Assembly: GCA_002205965.3 (NCBI GenBank)
Contig: NADL03000168.1
Location: 93,746-157,745 of the forward strand
Direction: 5' to 3'
Source of the DNA: Kappaphycus alvarezii
Taxonomy: Eukaryota; Rhodophyta; Florideophyceae; Gigartinales; Solieriaceae
DNA length: 64,000 nucleotides
Part shown: in pieces, positions 32,900 through 43,469 of the stretch
How positions within the stretch are numbered: position 1 is the stretch's first letter
Layout of the letters: every line of letters begins with the position of its first letter
The notes under the pieces: model-generated
Seen by the model: the letters and a program-made list of their open reading frames with translations, nothing else
The model's database searches: none
What the model was told of the DNA's origin: nothing
Translations under genes and position numbers: made by a program

Positions 32900-34200
32900 C
32901 TGTATTGTTCTTTAAATGCATTAAACTTCTTTCTCTTTACTGTATTGAAACAATTGTTTTCTGGATTTTTCAGGGAACGGAATTTGCATTGTCACGGCTC
33001 CCATTTTCGGAATTTCTACTGTACCTTACAAACTCTAGGCACAGGATAGCGAACCATTTGCAAAATAGTGCACAGCTATGCGAAACATGGTACTGAACGT
33101 ATTCAAATTGTGAGTGCAGTCGTGCGTCTTACGCACTGTAGGAGGATCTGGGCAAACTCAGAAAGGTGAATCAGACTCTGATTAGCTGCGCGTACGTGCG
33201 TGGGAGAACGAGCTGGAGTTCATACTGTATCCCCGTTGGAATCAGTCTTTTCCTTTTGCTGACTACTTGGTGACGTATGTGGTACTGTGCAGTGGAATAT
33301 AGTCTGCGGAATTATCTTGGAATCCCCTCTCAAATGCTAATTCTGGAGAATTACCAATTTGGAACCGTAGGTCTATCGTGTGAGCATCTCCAATCTGAAG
33401 TGCATTGTAAATATTGCTTGAAGGATTGTGTGAAATTAAGTCGAAAGACTGTAATTATAGTCTTCGCTTTGGTTCACCCAGACGCTGACAACTCTCTATA
33501 TGTGCAGTACGGTACTACCCCTCGAACAGTACAGTACATTTTGCATGGAAAGCAGATCGAGCCATCATTTTTGCTATTCTGATTCCTTTTCTTTGCTGGA
33601 GCAAATTGAACAAAGCAGAGAAACAGAGTCGCATTCATCTTACTGAGCTAAACTCACAATTTGAACAATTTGAAGAAAACTGCACTGTACTGATACTGTA
33701 CAGTACAATACTGATAGAGTACAATACCTTACAGCCTCAATTTTTAGGGAAAATTAAGTGGTACTGCTGGTCACACTGCAGGATATTCTGGGCCTCAACC
33801 GACCATATCTTTCAAGTACTGTACCAAAGCACCCCGTTTTCCACTTGCAGTTCTTTTTTACGGTTTTATTTCATTGAAGGGGGGGGGGATTTTTGGGGTG
33901 CTTTACTGATTACGGATGCAGGACGGCTATTTTCCGAAGGGGGACATGTCTATGTAATGGTGGCCGTTACAGTTCAGTACAGTGTTACCAAATTTGCTAA
34001 ATCCCATTGTCGTTCAAATATTGAAACTGCGCACTTATGACGGAGGATGAGAAAGATCCATTTACGGTCCAAATTCGTCAATCCGAGGGCTCGTGCAGTC
34101 GACCAATTTTACAGGCATGCAAATCGTGCATCCTCGTAAGCGGTATGGGGTTAAAACGGGTTCGACTGTGCTCACAATGTGAGGTGAGCACAGACGATCT
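32900..34200. other. No recognised gene; TACTGTAC-rich patches
   Basis: Short open frames only. Between 33,500 and 33,840 there are repeated ACAGTAC and GTACTG words similar to those at 45.4 and 51.7 kb. No coding family recognised. Confidence 0.5.
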
Positions 34201-34205
34201 CGTCA

Positions 34206-34295
34206 GATACTCAGATAGACCGGATATATCTTCCAAGAGGGGGGAAATTGGTTTCCAAGAGTAAAACACCAAACCTTTTCCCTGATACTCAGATA
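34206..34295 (+). mobile_element. 66-bp LINE tail with 12-bp target duplication, copy d
   Basis: The insertion 34,218-34,283 consists only of the family-3 3' end with two tail units (GACCGGATATATCTTCCAAG, TTTCCAAGAGTAAAACACC). GATACTCAGATA flanks it exactly on both sides (34,206-34,217 and 34,284-34,295). This is clear evidence for integration of a heavily 5'-truncated LINE end. Confidence 0.8.
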
Positions 34296-34705
34296 CTCCG
34301 GGTCTCACGGGATCAATCCTAAATATTTATGCCTTCCAAACATCTTCCCAAATTCACAATTTTCGGTAACACCGCTCATCAAAAGTCATTGTGTAGGACT
34401 TTGATAAAAGGGGAAAATGGGGGGTTAATTTACTTTTGTAGATATGTGGGTTGGTACCAGTAATTTTGTACCGGAGCGTAGATACCGTATATTGGCCATA
34501 GAGTGCCTCAGTGCTGAGAGTGCACCAATTTTTTTAATTTCTTGGTGCGATTTTTCTGCATATACTCGATGGAGATACTGTTTCCCGCAAATCATAAGCC
34601 TCGAGTGGGTTTCTGGACAACGCAACTTCTACGCCGCGAGGAGTTGACATAGCTCCGAGCCCGTTGTGGCTCGGTCTGTATCTTGTAAGGAATTCACTTC
34701 CGCGC

Positions 34706-34714
34706 CATATAAAG
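34706..34714 (+). promoter_or_regulatory. TATA box of the SGNH-VWA-PKD gene
   Basis: CATATAAAG lies about 105 bp before the ATG at 34,818, a usual distance for a short 5' leader. No other promoter element is clear. Confidence 0.5.
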
Positions 34715-34817
34715 TGGAACCATCCCCTTTGAGATTTTCATTGGCGGGTCTGATTCACTTCCACCGGCATTCATGATCGCCCACCTCTCCTCTTGAAACC
34801 CTCTCCCATACGAAGCA

Positions 34818-37199
34818 ATGAATCCAACCGCCCTGCTCGCCTTTCTCCTGCTTTCTTGGACTGCCTTGGCACAGCCGAAACCACCATTCAGGATAGTTCA
34901 TCTTGGCGACTCGTTTTCAGCTGGGAACGGTGCCCGTATAATCGTGGCCGTCCGGACTACTTCTCTGTCCCAGGTTGCTTCCGAAGCCGTCAAACTGGGA
35001 CAACGTTTCGCTGATTCTCTCACCGACGTCTTTTCGGTGTTTTACATCAACCGTGCATGCTCTGGAGGGGTCTTGGACCACATCACCAACCCAAGAGACG
35101 TTAGTTCGTTCTTCAGTCCATTGATTCGCTTAGATGGGTCTTGCCCCGATCCGGACCATCCTGGCGAGGAGTTTTTCGTGAGAAGTCTTCTCCGATGCAA
35201 ACGGTTCCTGCGTCCACAAATTGAAGCTGTAGACACGACTGTCGATCTAGTCATCCTCACTATTGGAGGGAACGATGCTGGATTCGCTAGCATAATTACG
35301 CACTGTCTTGCACGGCCTAGATTTGTTGATGATTGTCGAGATGCTGTCAGAAATGCAAACATGGTTCTTAATACTTTTGCTGTTAGGCTCGCCAATTTGT
35401 TTGCAACCATTCGCGCCCGAATGAAGCCGGAAGCAAGGATCGTCCTTGTCACGTACCCGCCGCACCTCATACTCAACACCCCGTACCAAATTCGATTCTT
35501 TGCTAACACATTTGATGCCGGAACCGCTATACGGACTCTAGGAAACTCAGCCGACGAGGTGCAGCGCACTGCAGTGAATCAAGCAAATGCTGCTGCTGGT
35601 GAAAATTATGTTGTACTCTTTGACAGAACCAAGACCGTTTTGCCGGTCGTGAATCAGACCCTTCTGCCAATGCTAGGAACCCGAACCGCTGGATTATAGA
35701 GTTCGAAGGTCTGGAACCGCGAGAATGGTATCATCCAAATCAGCTCGGCCACGAAATGTGGGGCACTGCCATCTTACTAGAGACTTTCGGATCCGTGGGT
35801 GGTAGCTTTGAAACAGGGGGAAATGTGGATCTTGTCTTTGTGGTTGACACTACCGGTTCCATGGGGGGCGAAATCGCGCAAGTACGAACTGATTTGCGGG
35901 CACTTGTCAATGAATTAAGTTCAAACATCAACTTCCTTTCGAGTAGCAGTCATCGCCTATCGTGATTTCCCAGAACGCACAGGATCGTCTACTGATTTTC
36001 CTGCTCAAGTGGTTCAGACATTTACTAGCAGCCTGTCCAGCATTCAGGCTGCGATTGATTCGCTTGACGCAAGAGGTGGCGGAGATTTTGCAGAGTCCGT
36101 CCTGTCAGGAATTAATGCTGCGAACGGACTTCCCTGGAGACCAGGAGTCACCAAGACTGCGGTCGTCATAGGTGATGCTCCGCCTCTTATCGAGGGTGGG
36201 GCCGAGCCTTTCTCAGGGTTAACCCCTGCTCAAGTTGTTGCCGATAGTATCGCAGTTGATCCTGTTCGAGTCCTTGGTGTGAATGTCGGAAGTTTGACCT
36301 CTCCCGCCCTCAGCACAATTGTCGACGGCACCGGGGGTGTAATCATTAATGGAGCTGCAAACCTCACTAGGACTCTTCTTGACGTTATTGATGACACTGC
36401 TGCGCTACCATTTGCCACGTTTGGTATCGCCGTTTCAGGTAGAGTTGGAGAACCTGTGTTATTCAACGCTCAAGGTTCCTTTGATCCCCGAGGCAGGCCC
36501 ATCGATACTTATGAGTGGGACTTTGATGGCGACGGAACTTTCGACGTCAACACGACCGAGCCACAAATTGAAAACACTTATGATACGGCTTTCACCGGCT
36601 TCGTGATTTTGAGGGTGACCAGTGGCGAAGTTTCAGCCTTGGCGAGTGCGCGAACGGTTATCAACGATGAAGGATTCGTTTCGCAAGGGGACGGTGCGCC
36701 ATGCGAGGTAGACGAAGACGGCACGCCCACTCTTCTCACCGAAGCAGGTGCCTTCAACAACACTTGCACCCTGCTCATTCTCCGACGAGTGACCCTCCAG
36801 GTTTCACAGAGATTACAGATGATGTCGATGAAGAAGCCCTTAATGAAGCATTGGATGCACTCGATGCAGCCGTGGCTCGCACAAGTCGAAGATTCCGTTC
36901 CTTAGCGCGTCGAATTCGAACCACGGCTTTAGCGAGGCGTCTACTGACTGCATGTCGCTTACTAAGACAGCTGCGGTTGCGGGCAACGTCAAATCGCTCT
37001 CTCCGGGATAGACGAAGAGATTGTGCACTTAGCGGCTGCGTCCTTGAAGCACGATTCCCGAGAGTTGTGGCTGCAGTTATCTTGGTTGAGGAAGCGGTTG
37101 GATGTGGAGGGAACCCAGCTACATAGTTTCTCGGCGAATTGGTACCCGTTATGTTGGGATTATTTCGTCAGTCGCTTCGTGGTTATTCGAACGAGCTAG
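34818..37199 (+). pseudogene. Secreted SGNH hydrolase + VWA + PKD protein, frameshifted
   Basis: The start at 34,818 gives a signal peptide (MNPTALLAFLLLSWTALA, cut before QPKPP). The SGNH domain has HLGDSFSAGNGA (nucleophile Ser), NRACSGG, TIGGNDAGF and, after a frameshift near 35,655, YHPNQLGHEMW (catalytic His). Next comes VWA with DLVFVVDTTGSMGGEI (metal-site motif), and after a shift near 35,937 AYRDFPERTG and GGGDFAE. Then a PKD domain with YEWDFDGDGTFDV. Further shifts near 36,780, 36,915 and 37,013 lead to the stop at 37,197. Secreted lipase/esterase activity with an adhesion-type tail is likely. The only host-like gene here. Either a young pseudogene or indel errors; no introns seen. 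Confidence 0.78.
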
Positions 37200-37364
37200 T
37201 AGGGTAATATTTCAACAGAACTCTTTCGTTCCCTGTTCTTTGTCGCTTGAATTAAATTCCCCTCCCATCCTTGCTACTTATTCTCCTTTTGCTTAGTGCG
37301 CGGTAGAATGTATTTATCGCTAGCTTGACCATATGCAGTGGATGGAACTTGGGTGTCGGAGGTA

Positions 37365-37618
37365 TAAATGGGGAAAGGTTTGGCTGTTTTACTCTTGGAA
37401 GGGAGGAGAAACGGTTTGGCTGTTTTACGCTTGGAAGAGAGGGGAAAAAGTTTGGGTGTTTTACTCTTGGAAGATACATCCGATCCATCCCATGGCTTTC
37501 TAGACAACCACAACCGACTCAAAAAGGTTTACCGACACAGTAATGGGGAAGGAACTACGCTCCCTACAATGCTACCATCAGGCCAGCCATCAAGCAGGCC
37601 GCATTGGACATGAAAGAG
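37365..37618 (-). mobile_element. 5'-truncated LINE-like copy (family 3), copy e, with tandem tail
   Basis: The tail unit (in plus orientation GTTTGGCTGTTTTACTCTTG GAAGG...) is present three times in tandem at 37,377-37,470, followed by the common 3' region up to AGGCCGCATTGGACATGA. In protein the repeat reads LPRVKxPN three times on the minus strand. Tail repeat number differs between copies (two in copy d, one in c and f). Confidence 0.72.
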
Positions 37619-37651
37619 AAGAAGAACTTTACCAATCAGGAAAGGGGGGGC

Positions 37652-37656
37652 CTAGC
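37652..37656. repeat. Target-site duplication CTAGC of copia 2 (left)
   Basis: CTAGC precedes the left LTR. An identical CTAGC follows the right LTR at 42,571-42,575. Confidence 0.75.
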
Positions 37657-37893
37657 TAAAAAGTGTAATAGTGAATCTTAAACACAGAGCGAGGATATAC
37701 TTTAAGCTAGTATAGATCTGTTTAAGCTAGAGGAACTGTCCAACTTCATCGGAGGTGGTCTAACAAACCACAGTATAAATACAAAAGCATACAACAATAC
37801 AAATGCAAACTAAAACGGTTGCAAATACAAGTGCAAATACAAGTACAACATAAAACGGGTGCCAACAAATACAAGTACAAACGAACATTCATA
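37657..37893 (-). repeat. 3' LTR of copia 2
   Basis: 237 bp, highly similar to 42,339-42,570 with small indels. In element orientation it starts TATGAATGTT and ends CTTTTTA, so termini are TA...TA instead of TG...CA if the target duplication CTAGC is right. An alternative TG...CA frame (37,664-37,891) gives no target duplication. Confidence 0.82.
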
Positions 37894-37916
37894 TTTGCTC
37901 TCTTTTCTTGAGAGAA
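37894..37916 (-). promoter_or_regulatory. Polypurine tract of copia 2
   Basis: In element orientation CAAGAAAAGAGAGCAAA directly precedes the 3' LTR, which is the expected plus-strand primer position. Confidence 0.6.
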
Positions 37917-37920
37917 CAAC

Positions 37921-38877
37921 TTATCCAAGAAACTTTTCAGACGACCTCATCATGGCTTGAGAAAAATCCATACACCACACGCCACTATACAACATCAACT
38001 GCAACGTTTTGTCCATGGGACTGTCTCGTTTTGTTAAGCAATCTGAAGGATTAATTTTTCCTGGTATCCATACCATGCGGTTCACGTTATGGGTCTCAAA
38101 CTCATATCGAATCACAGCAACATCGGCACGAATGCTTTTGTCGGCAGAAGTGTGACAAGTAGAAAGAGAATCATAAAGGTCTTGGAATCGACACACACAA
38201 TAACATCAACTTCCATGTAAGGAAGAGTAGAGTACGCTGCGGCCCAGGAGCTTTGCTTCGTCAATAGCGTAACCAGCTGCAAGTATCTCGGCGGCGCCAA
38301 TAGATTTCACAGGACGTCGCGACTTGTTTGAACTCCAGTGTAGGCATGAAAGATTGAATCTTTCCAAATTCACCAATTAACAGTCTGCAAAAATGCGAGT
38401 TGGCCGCACTCGTTTGAACGAGATGCATCGGGAGAAAACCAGAATAGAGAGTTTTTGTGGAGTAGAACTAGATGGACGTTTGTACGATAGAGATGTACCC
38501 AACCTTTTCAAAGTCTTCAAGCAGTTACTTTGAGTAATTAGAGCTTGCACACTTGGTTTCACACCTTTCTGTTGAAGAAAGCTAGATTAAAAAGAGCAAT
38601 ACGGACTTGCAACAATTCCAATCCATCCAATGGAGCCATTCAACGAACGAAAGGCATTAAGCTCGATCTGATTCAAAAGTTCGTTAACTTGACGGCGTCG
38701 AAAACGATCAAGAGGATATGGTTGCAAAGCTTCAAGCTTGTCCTCAGCATGAATCGAAATCGAAAAATCTTCGTTCTGAATAATGGTCAACCCGTAATAC
38801 AAAAATTGACCTGGACCGTAAACAATGGTTCCAAGCTTGAATCGGTCATTGATCTTCTTCACCCAATCTTTGGACAT
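37921..38877 (-). pseudogene. Copia 2: RT end and RNase H
   Basis: At 38,877-38,587 the frame reads WVKKINDRFKLGTIVYGPGQ FLYYGLTI and then ALQPYPLDRFRRRQVNELLN, the connection region. RNase H pieces follow, shifted: YSTLPYMEVDVIVCVDSK (catalytic Asp in CVDSK) and SADKSIRADVAVIRYEFETH, then MVWIPGKINPSDCLTKRDSP, the final box. The first RNase H part (38,300-38,587) is broken. Ends just before the purine tract. Confidence 0.75.
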
Positions 38878-39644
38878 AATCTAAAGGTCCCGTCAGTAGA
38901 ATATCATCCACTACCTTTGTAGCAAGTACTTCAATGCAGTCTTGATTATTCGAACGTATGTAGAAGATTTGGGGAACAAACGAAAGCTGAGCAAAACCCA
39001 ACTCATAGAAAAAGGAATCACTGTGATCTTGCCACTTTGCACTAGCATTGGCTAGGCCGTAAGCGGCAGTCAAAAGAAGCCAGTAGAAGGATATTTTCTT
39101 GCATTCGCGAGGGGGACCACGTAAATATCTCGTTCAGCAATTCCAGTCTGTAAAAAAGCAGATTTGACGTCTATCTTGACCAAAGCCCACTTGAACATAC
39201 TAGATATTGAAAGCAACACTCTAATTCCAAGAGGAGGACAAACTGCTGAATCCGTCTTAACCGTATGCTTGTCTCGGTCTTTGTTGCCATGTGGCGCAAT
39301 TCGAGCTTTCATCATCAGCGACTCATCATCCTGAACCTTGACCTTATACAGAACGTGACTAGAGATAATATTCGCATCACTAGGTACCTGAAAACATGAA
39401 CTTCTTTAACAATCTTCTTGAAATTTGTTTCTTCAGTACCGTAGGCATTCTGAACCACAAAATCCGGTAGGCCTTGAGCATGATGAAGGAGGAATTCCTT
39501 AGTATTAAAGCGATCATAATAGCTTTGCAGGGCGTCTTTCTCGGAACTAGACAGCTCAGTTCCAGGTAACAGATGAACCTTGTTCGTAGAAACTGAATTG
39601 GAAGCAGATGGAGCAAACTTCCAATCCTCTTCTTGTAGCTTCAA
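38846..39644 (-). pseudogene. Copia 2: reverse transcriptase
   Basis: Frames carry LSSSEKDALQSYYDRFNTKE, then KARIAPHGNKDRDKHTVKTD, ALVKIDVKSAFLQTGIAERD (first catalytic Asp), IYVVPLANARKYPS, and after a frameshift LLTAAYGLANASAKWQDHSD, VPQIFYIRS and ATKVVDDILLTGPLDYVQRL (catalytic VVDD). All RT blocks are present. The shift near 39,070 and one near 39,320 prevent translation as it stands. Confidence 0.82.
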
Positions 39645-40664
39645 GGTTTCAACGTCTCCATCAAGATAGTCAACACGAAAAGTGTCTTTTCTGGCTCATG
39701 GTGTCCAATTACACCAGGGTAGTATTGGTCGTCATCTGGCCAGAATACTTCAATCTTATCACCAACGGAAGGAACAACAGTCTCGTTGATATTCACATCA
39801 TCATCAATTTCTGTCCGACGAGGACTAATCTCGTCATCGGATCGAACATCGGAGCTATCAATGTCGTTCACAATAAATTCTAAATCAGACTGTAGAGAAT
39901 CGATTGACTCTTGGATAGACGAAGCAAGTTGGTTATCAACAATGGCCGGTCGCACATCTTCAATAGCTGCAGAAAAAGTCTTTCCCTTTTTGCCGGGTAG
40001 ACTGACAGACCAATTTTCATGATCAAAACTAAGAATTGGAAGAGCTGAAGACCATTTTCCACGCTTCTGATTCGCGTTTTGATAAAAACTTCTACCATAT
40101 CACCAACTTGAAAGGAATTTTCACTTACAGACTTAGAGTTTAAAATGAGAGTCAACTTCCTTTTGGCCTGTAAACATCTGTGTGCTTCCAAGATATCCTC
40201 AGGAATCTGTACGGGTTGGACAATAGAATCAATAGGATAGGAGTGACCTTTGGCTAGTTCATATGCGGAGAGCTTGTTATTACCATAAAGAACATTTGAA
40301 ATACGGAATACTTGCTGAACTAGGCTCTGCATGTCCTGTGTTGAATCAGAGTCTTTCACCCGTAAGTAGATATCTCTCAGAATTCGGTGTTTAGACTCGA
40401 TAACATTCTTGTTATGGCGACGAGGTGGAAGAGCTTGAAACTGAATATCAAAAAGAGAAAGAAAATTCTTAAACTCCTCACAGTCATAAGCAGGGTCGCC
40501 GAGAACTTTGACAGGTTTCCAAAACTGTGAAATCCAAAGTGAATCAAATGCATGGACTGCATGTAAGATCTGTTGGGAACAACACAGCCAATAGAAAATC
40601 GTGTAACAGAGTCCATCGCGTGAAAAACAGGAACTTCATCTAAAAAAATGGTCAACACAAACAA
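39641..40664 (-). pseudogene. Copia 2: integrase
   Basis: From 40,664: FLDEVPVFHAMDSVTRFSIG (core start, catalytic Asp), then in a shifted frame KVLGDPAYDCEEF (second Asp) and RRHNKNVIESKHRILRDIYL (catalytic Glu), LYGNNKLSAYELAKGHSYP, FQVGDMVEVFIKTRIRSVEN, and a linker with SIQESIDSLQSDLEFIVND and FWPDDDQYYPGVIG. Order and residues fit a complete copia integrase. Frameshifts at about 40,370, 40,500 and 40,020. Confidence 0.8.
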
Positions 40665-40814
40665 CTTCGTTGAAACTGCGTGACATAGAGCTCAACGAAA
40701 CCTTTCGAGCTGGTAAGGCAGTGCGGTCTTCAAACATTTGACGCATTTTTCAACAACAGAAGATAAATATTTCTACGTCATTATTCCATAAACCGTTCCT
40801 TTGCAGAAGTAGCT

Positions 40815-41645
40815 TCATGTCCGTAAAAGAAGAGTGACCACAAACATGTTGGTGGACTTTGTCAACAACGGACTTCCTTTCTTCCAGGGCAAATTTCCTT
40901 GTTCACTACTGACCTTAGCAGTGGCACAAAAAAATACTGAACTCGTGGATAAGTCCAAGCTAGAACACCCACCCATAAATCGGTTGTAAGGAACAAAACA
41001 GTGATGATCATGATCGATAAGAGATATAGTATCAACCTCTCCATCATTAGTAGAAAATTCTAGAGCGTTACCGCCCATATGAATGATATTACAAAATCGT
41101 GTAACATTTCTACCGACAATCCACTGCGAAGAACCACTGATCAGCAGGTGTCTAATCTTAACAACCACATTTTTGTCTGACATAACCGGAAGAAAAACGG
41201 AGCCAATAATCTTTCTTGATGAGCTGGAATGACTTCCTGATCCATACTGCCAGTAAGGGCGACTTTTGATCTCGTCAGGAAGAGATTCAAAAGTCCCATC
41301 CCAGTCAGGTAGAACATGTGGTTGAATGAGCTTAAATTCTTCTATTCCCAATCCACTGTATGGTGCCCCATCATCTAAAAGAGGTCCAATACAATCCATA
41401 GAAGAGTCATTAAAACCACTTAGTTGAGCCATGTGAAACGAAACAGATTTCTTTGGATCTGTAGAAGAGTTGTTTCGATTATTCGAGGACGAAGAGCTGT
41501 TCGAATTCAATTCACATTCTGGATCATTTGCCCAATGCCCTTTCTTGTGACATTTATGGCATTTAGACTTTGATTTTAAGTCAGCCAGCTGTTCCTGCGT
41601 CAGAGTTTTCTTACCACCTGACTTCTTAGAACTAGAAGTGCGCAC
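40815..41645 (-). CDS. Copia 2: gag zinc knuckle, protease and start of integrase zinc region
   Basis: An intact 276-codon frame. Residues 29-44 form a CX2CX4HX6C zinc knuckle (CHKCHKKGHWANDPEC). Residues 89-97 (LLDDGAPYS) are the protease active site, with DDGA where most copia elements have D(S/T)GA. WIVGRNVTRF is the second protease landmark. It sits between gag and integrase in the right order. Probably not functional because of flanking frameshifts. Confidence 0.8.
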   Translation of the reverse strand: MRTSSSKKSGGKKTLTQEQLADLKSKSKCHKCHKKGHWANDPECELNSNSSSSSNNRNNSSTDPKKSVSFHMAQLSGFNDSSMDCIGPLLDDGAPYSGLGIEEFKLIQPHVLPDWDGTFESLPDEIKSRPYWQYGSGSHSSSSRKIIGSVFLPVMSDKNVVVKIRHLLISGSSQWIVGRNVTRFCNIIHMGGNALEFSTNDGEVDTISLIDHDHHCFVPYNRFMGGCSSLDLSTSSVFFCATAKVSSEQGNLPWKKGSPLLTKSTNMFVVTLLLRT

Positions 41646-41774
41646 AGAACTTGCGCAAATTGCAGAATTTATGGTATTTCCTTCGCATCCTTAGGCTTGT
41701 CACATTGTCGAACAACCGAGGACACAGCATCGTAGGTTAGCGATTTAAGAAAGTCAGATGTAGACGACGAAGAG

Positions 41775-42290
41775 TCAAAGTACTGTTTTTGGAGACGCAG
41801 CGGCAAGAATAGATATTCTTTGATTCCCATCGATATTGGCATTGGCCATCAACAAGAACGCCACTAAAGAATTCGGTAACATAGAATCCTCTGCTGAATG
41901 AGAATTAAACGTAGCCACTTGAGCCTCAAAACGCTGTTCAAAATTACGAAAGGACTCATTGGAATTTCGTTTTGTATTCAAAACACCAACAAAATCAGAG
42001 TAAACTTCACTAATGACAGCCAAAGCATCTCGCTTGTAAATGGCATCAACAACAGCTTGAACACCTTTTTCAGTCTTAAGCACGTCATTAGGAATACTCT
42101 GGCATAAACTCTTGGCTCTTCCGTACAATTGAGATACTAACATAATGCCACGAAGATTAACAGAAATCTTGTTACTGTTATTAGTAACTCATCATGAAAA
42201 GCCTCCCACAATTTGACTGATCTGGAATATTGACTTTGATCTCCTTTCCATCCGTCCATGGAGCTTGCTTCAAATCCCATGAGAAGCGTG
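41775..42290 (-). pseudogene. Copia 2: gag capsid region
   Basis: The main frame reads LYGRAKSLCQSIPNDVLKTE, VVDAIYKRDALAVISEVYSD, FRNFEQRFEAQVATFNSHSA and LVAFLLMANANIDGNQRISI. This is the helical capsid-like gag of copia. The N-terminal part (APWTDGK, SVKLWEAFHDELL) is in a shifted frame between 42,290 and 42,150. A frameshift at about 41,770 separates it from the zinc knuckle. Confidence 0.72.
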
Positions 42291-42319
42291 GACGATTGGG
42301 TAGGTCTAGAGTTGCAGAA

Positions 42320-42338
42320 CCTGGAGCTGGGCCATAAC
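42320..42338 (-). promoter_or_regulatory. Primer-binding site of copia 2, initiator-tRNA anticodon type
   Basis: In element orientation GTTATGGCCCAGCTCCAG follows the 5' LTR directly. It is nearly complementary to the anticodon-loop region of eukaryotic initiator tRNA-Met (CTGGGCCCATAAC), with one C missing. Drosophila copia uses a half-tRNA primer of this kind. Confidence 0.65.
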
Positions 42339-42570
42339 TAAAAGTGTAATGGGAATCTTAAACACAGACGAGGATACAATTTAAGCTATTATAGATCTGT
42401 TTAAGCTAGAGGAACTGTCCAACTTCATCGGAGGTGGTCTAACAAACAAAGTATAAAACAAAAGCATACAGCAATACAAATACAAACTCAAACGGTTGCA
42501 ATACAAGTGTAAATACAAGTACAACATTAAACGGGTGCCAACAAATACAAATAAAATTCGAACATTCATA
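42339..42570 (-). repeat. 5' LTR of copia 2
   Basis: 232 bp, partner of 37,657-37,893. Internal landmarks shared by both copies are TAGATCTGTTTAAGCTAGAG and AACTTCATCGGAGGTGGTCT. Followed outside by CTAGC. Confidence 0.82.
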
Positions 42571-42579
42571 CTAGCGGCC

Positions 42580-43462
42580 TTCAAAGGGGGAAAAATCTAT
42601 CCGAGCCAGGAGCGGTTGAGTTGTCGTCGGTTGATCGCGACAGAAGTTCGTTGTTGTATGAGCGAGCTGATAATCGTGAACAAGCGATCGCGCTCGAAGG
42701 CAGGACTACTGCCTTTCCGTAGAGCGATGTACTCAGCAATTCTAGACAGACCTTGTTCGGCGCCGGGACCGGCAGACCCGTATATATCGAAAGCCATCGG
42801 GTGGAAGTCGATACGTAGGTCTGCGCAGAGGTGGCCATAGCGGAGAGATTTCATGCGCTCAGATGCAGTAAGGGCAGCGAGGGGCGTGTGGATCCGCTGT
42901 TGGGCGTATGGAGCGGAGTGGGGGCTGATGAGAGTGACGTCGTAGTCCTACGCCACAGGGGAGAACTGGTCATCATCGATGTACATGTCGAGGCGGCGGC
43001 GGGAGTTGGAGGGTGGGGCAAGTCTTGCGGGAAGGTCCATTCTCGGACAGGGCGAATCCCAATTGATAAGCGCGATACCTCGGAAATGAGGCAGTCGCGA
43101 ACACAATTGTGGCGTCGAATGGAGCCGTCGGCGCAAGGACAGACAGAGGCGTTTTTTCCGTAGGATTCCAGGGTGGGGACAGTGTGGAAGTGGCCGGCTG
43201 TGCAATAGGTGCAGGGTTGTGTGCCAGAGGAGATGGGGACACCAAGGCGAAGGCAAACCACGGGTCGCCAGACTTCAGGAGCGGCCCGGGTACCGAGATG
43301 GCTCTGCGGGAGGTTGTGAAAGGGACGGGAGCCGTGGGAAGAAGCGGTGGAAGCTAGGCGGCGGAGTAGCCGGGAGCCATCGGGGGAGGAGAGGTCGAAG
43401 GAGGAGAGAAGTTTAGCGCGAAGCGCCTTTGAGATCTCAGCAGTAGCGGTTGTTTGGAAGTC
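42580..43462 (-). pseudogene. LINE-like protein C-terminus (family 4)
   Basis: The minus strand reads CLRLGVPISSGTQPCTYCTA, then SVCPCADGSIRRHNCVRDCL (zinc region C..C...C.C..RHN), RLSIGIRPVREWTFPQDLPH, RRLDMYIDDDQFSPVA with a stop/shift before a DVTLISPHSAP-like piece, and LRIDFHPMAFDIYGSAGPGA then RIAEYIALRKGSSPAFERDR. It has the same architecture as families 1-3 but a distinct sequence. Its 5' side is replaced at about 43,465 by the 3' tail of family-3 copy f. Copia 2 sits just beyond its 3' side. Confidence 0.68.
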
Positions 43463-43469
43463 ATACAGG

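Larger units (their letters stand above)
37657..42570 (-). mobile_element. Ty1/copia element 2, young
   Basis: Minus-strand element with near-identical LTRs, a perfect 5-bp target duplication, primer site and purine tract, and gag, protease, integrase, RT, RNase H in order. It is more conserved than copia 1, with frameshifts rather than many substitutions. The zinc knuckle and protease sequences place it in a copia lineage different from elements 1 and 3. Confidence 0.88.

Noticed and set aside
33850-33990. Weak similarity of 33.9 kb to 3.56 kb (GATTACxGATGCAxG, TTCCGAA)
   Set aside because: Only about 40 bases with gaps; no supporting protein motif, probably chance.
37250-37488. Minus-strand ORF with three LPRVKxPN repeats as a repeat protein
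   Set aside because: It translates the tandem tail units of the LINE family, which are noncoding in the other copies.
42831-43357. Plus-strand GC-rich ORFs over the family-4 LINE piece
   Set aside because: The antisense frames carry the zinc and RHN motifs, so the plus-strand frames are shadows.
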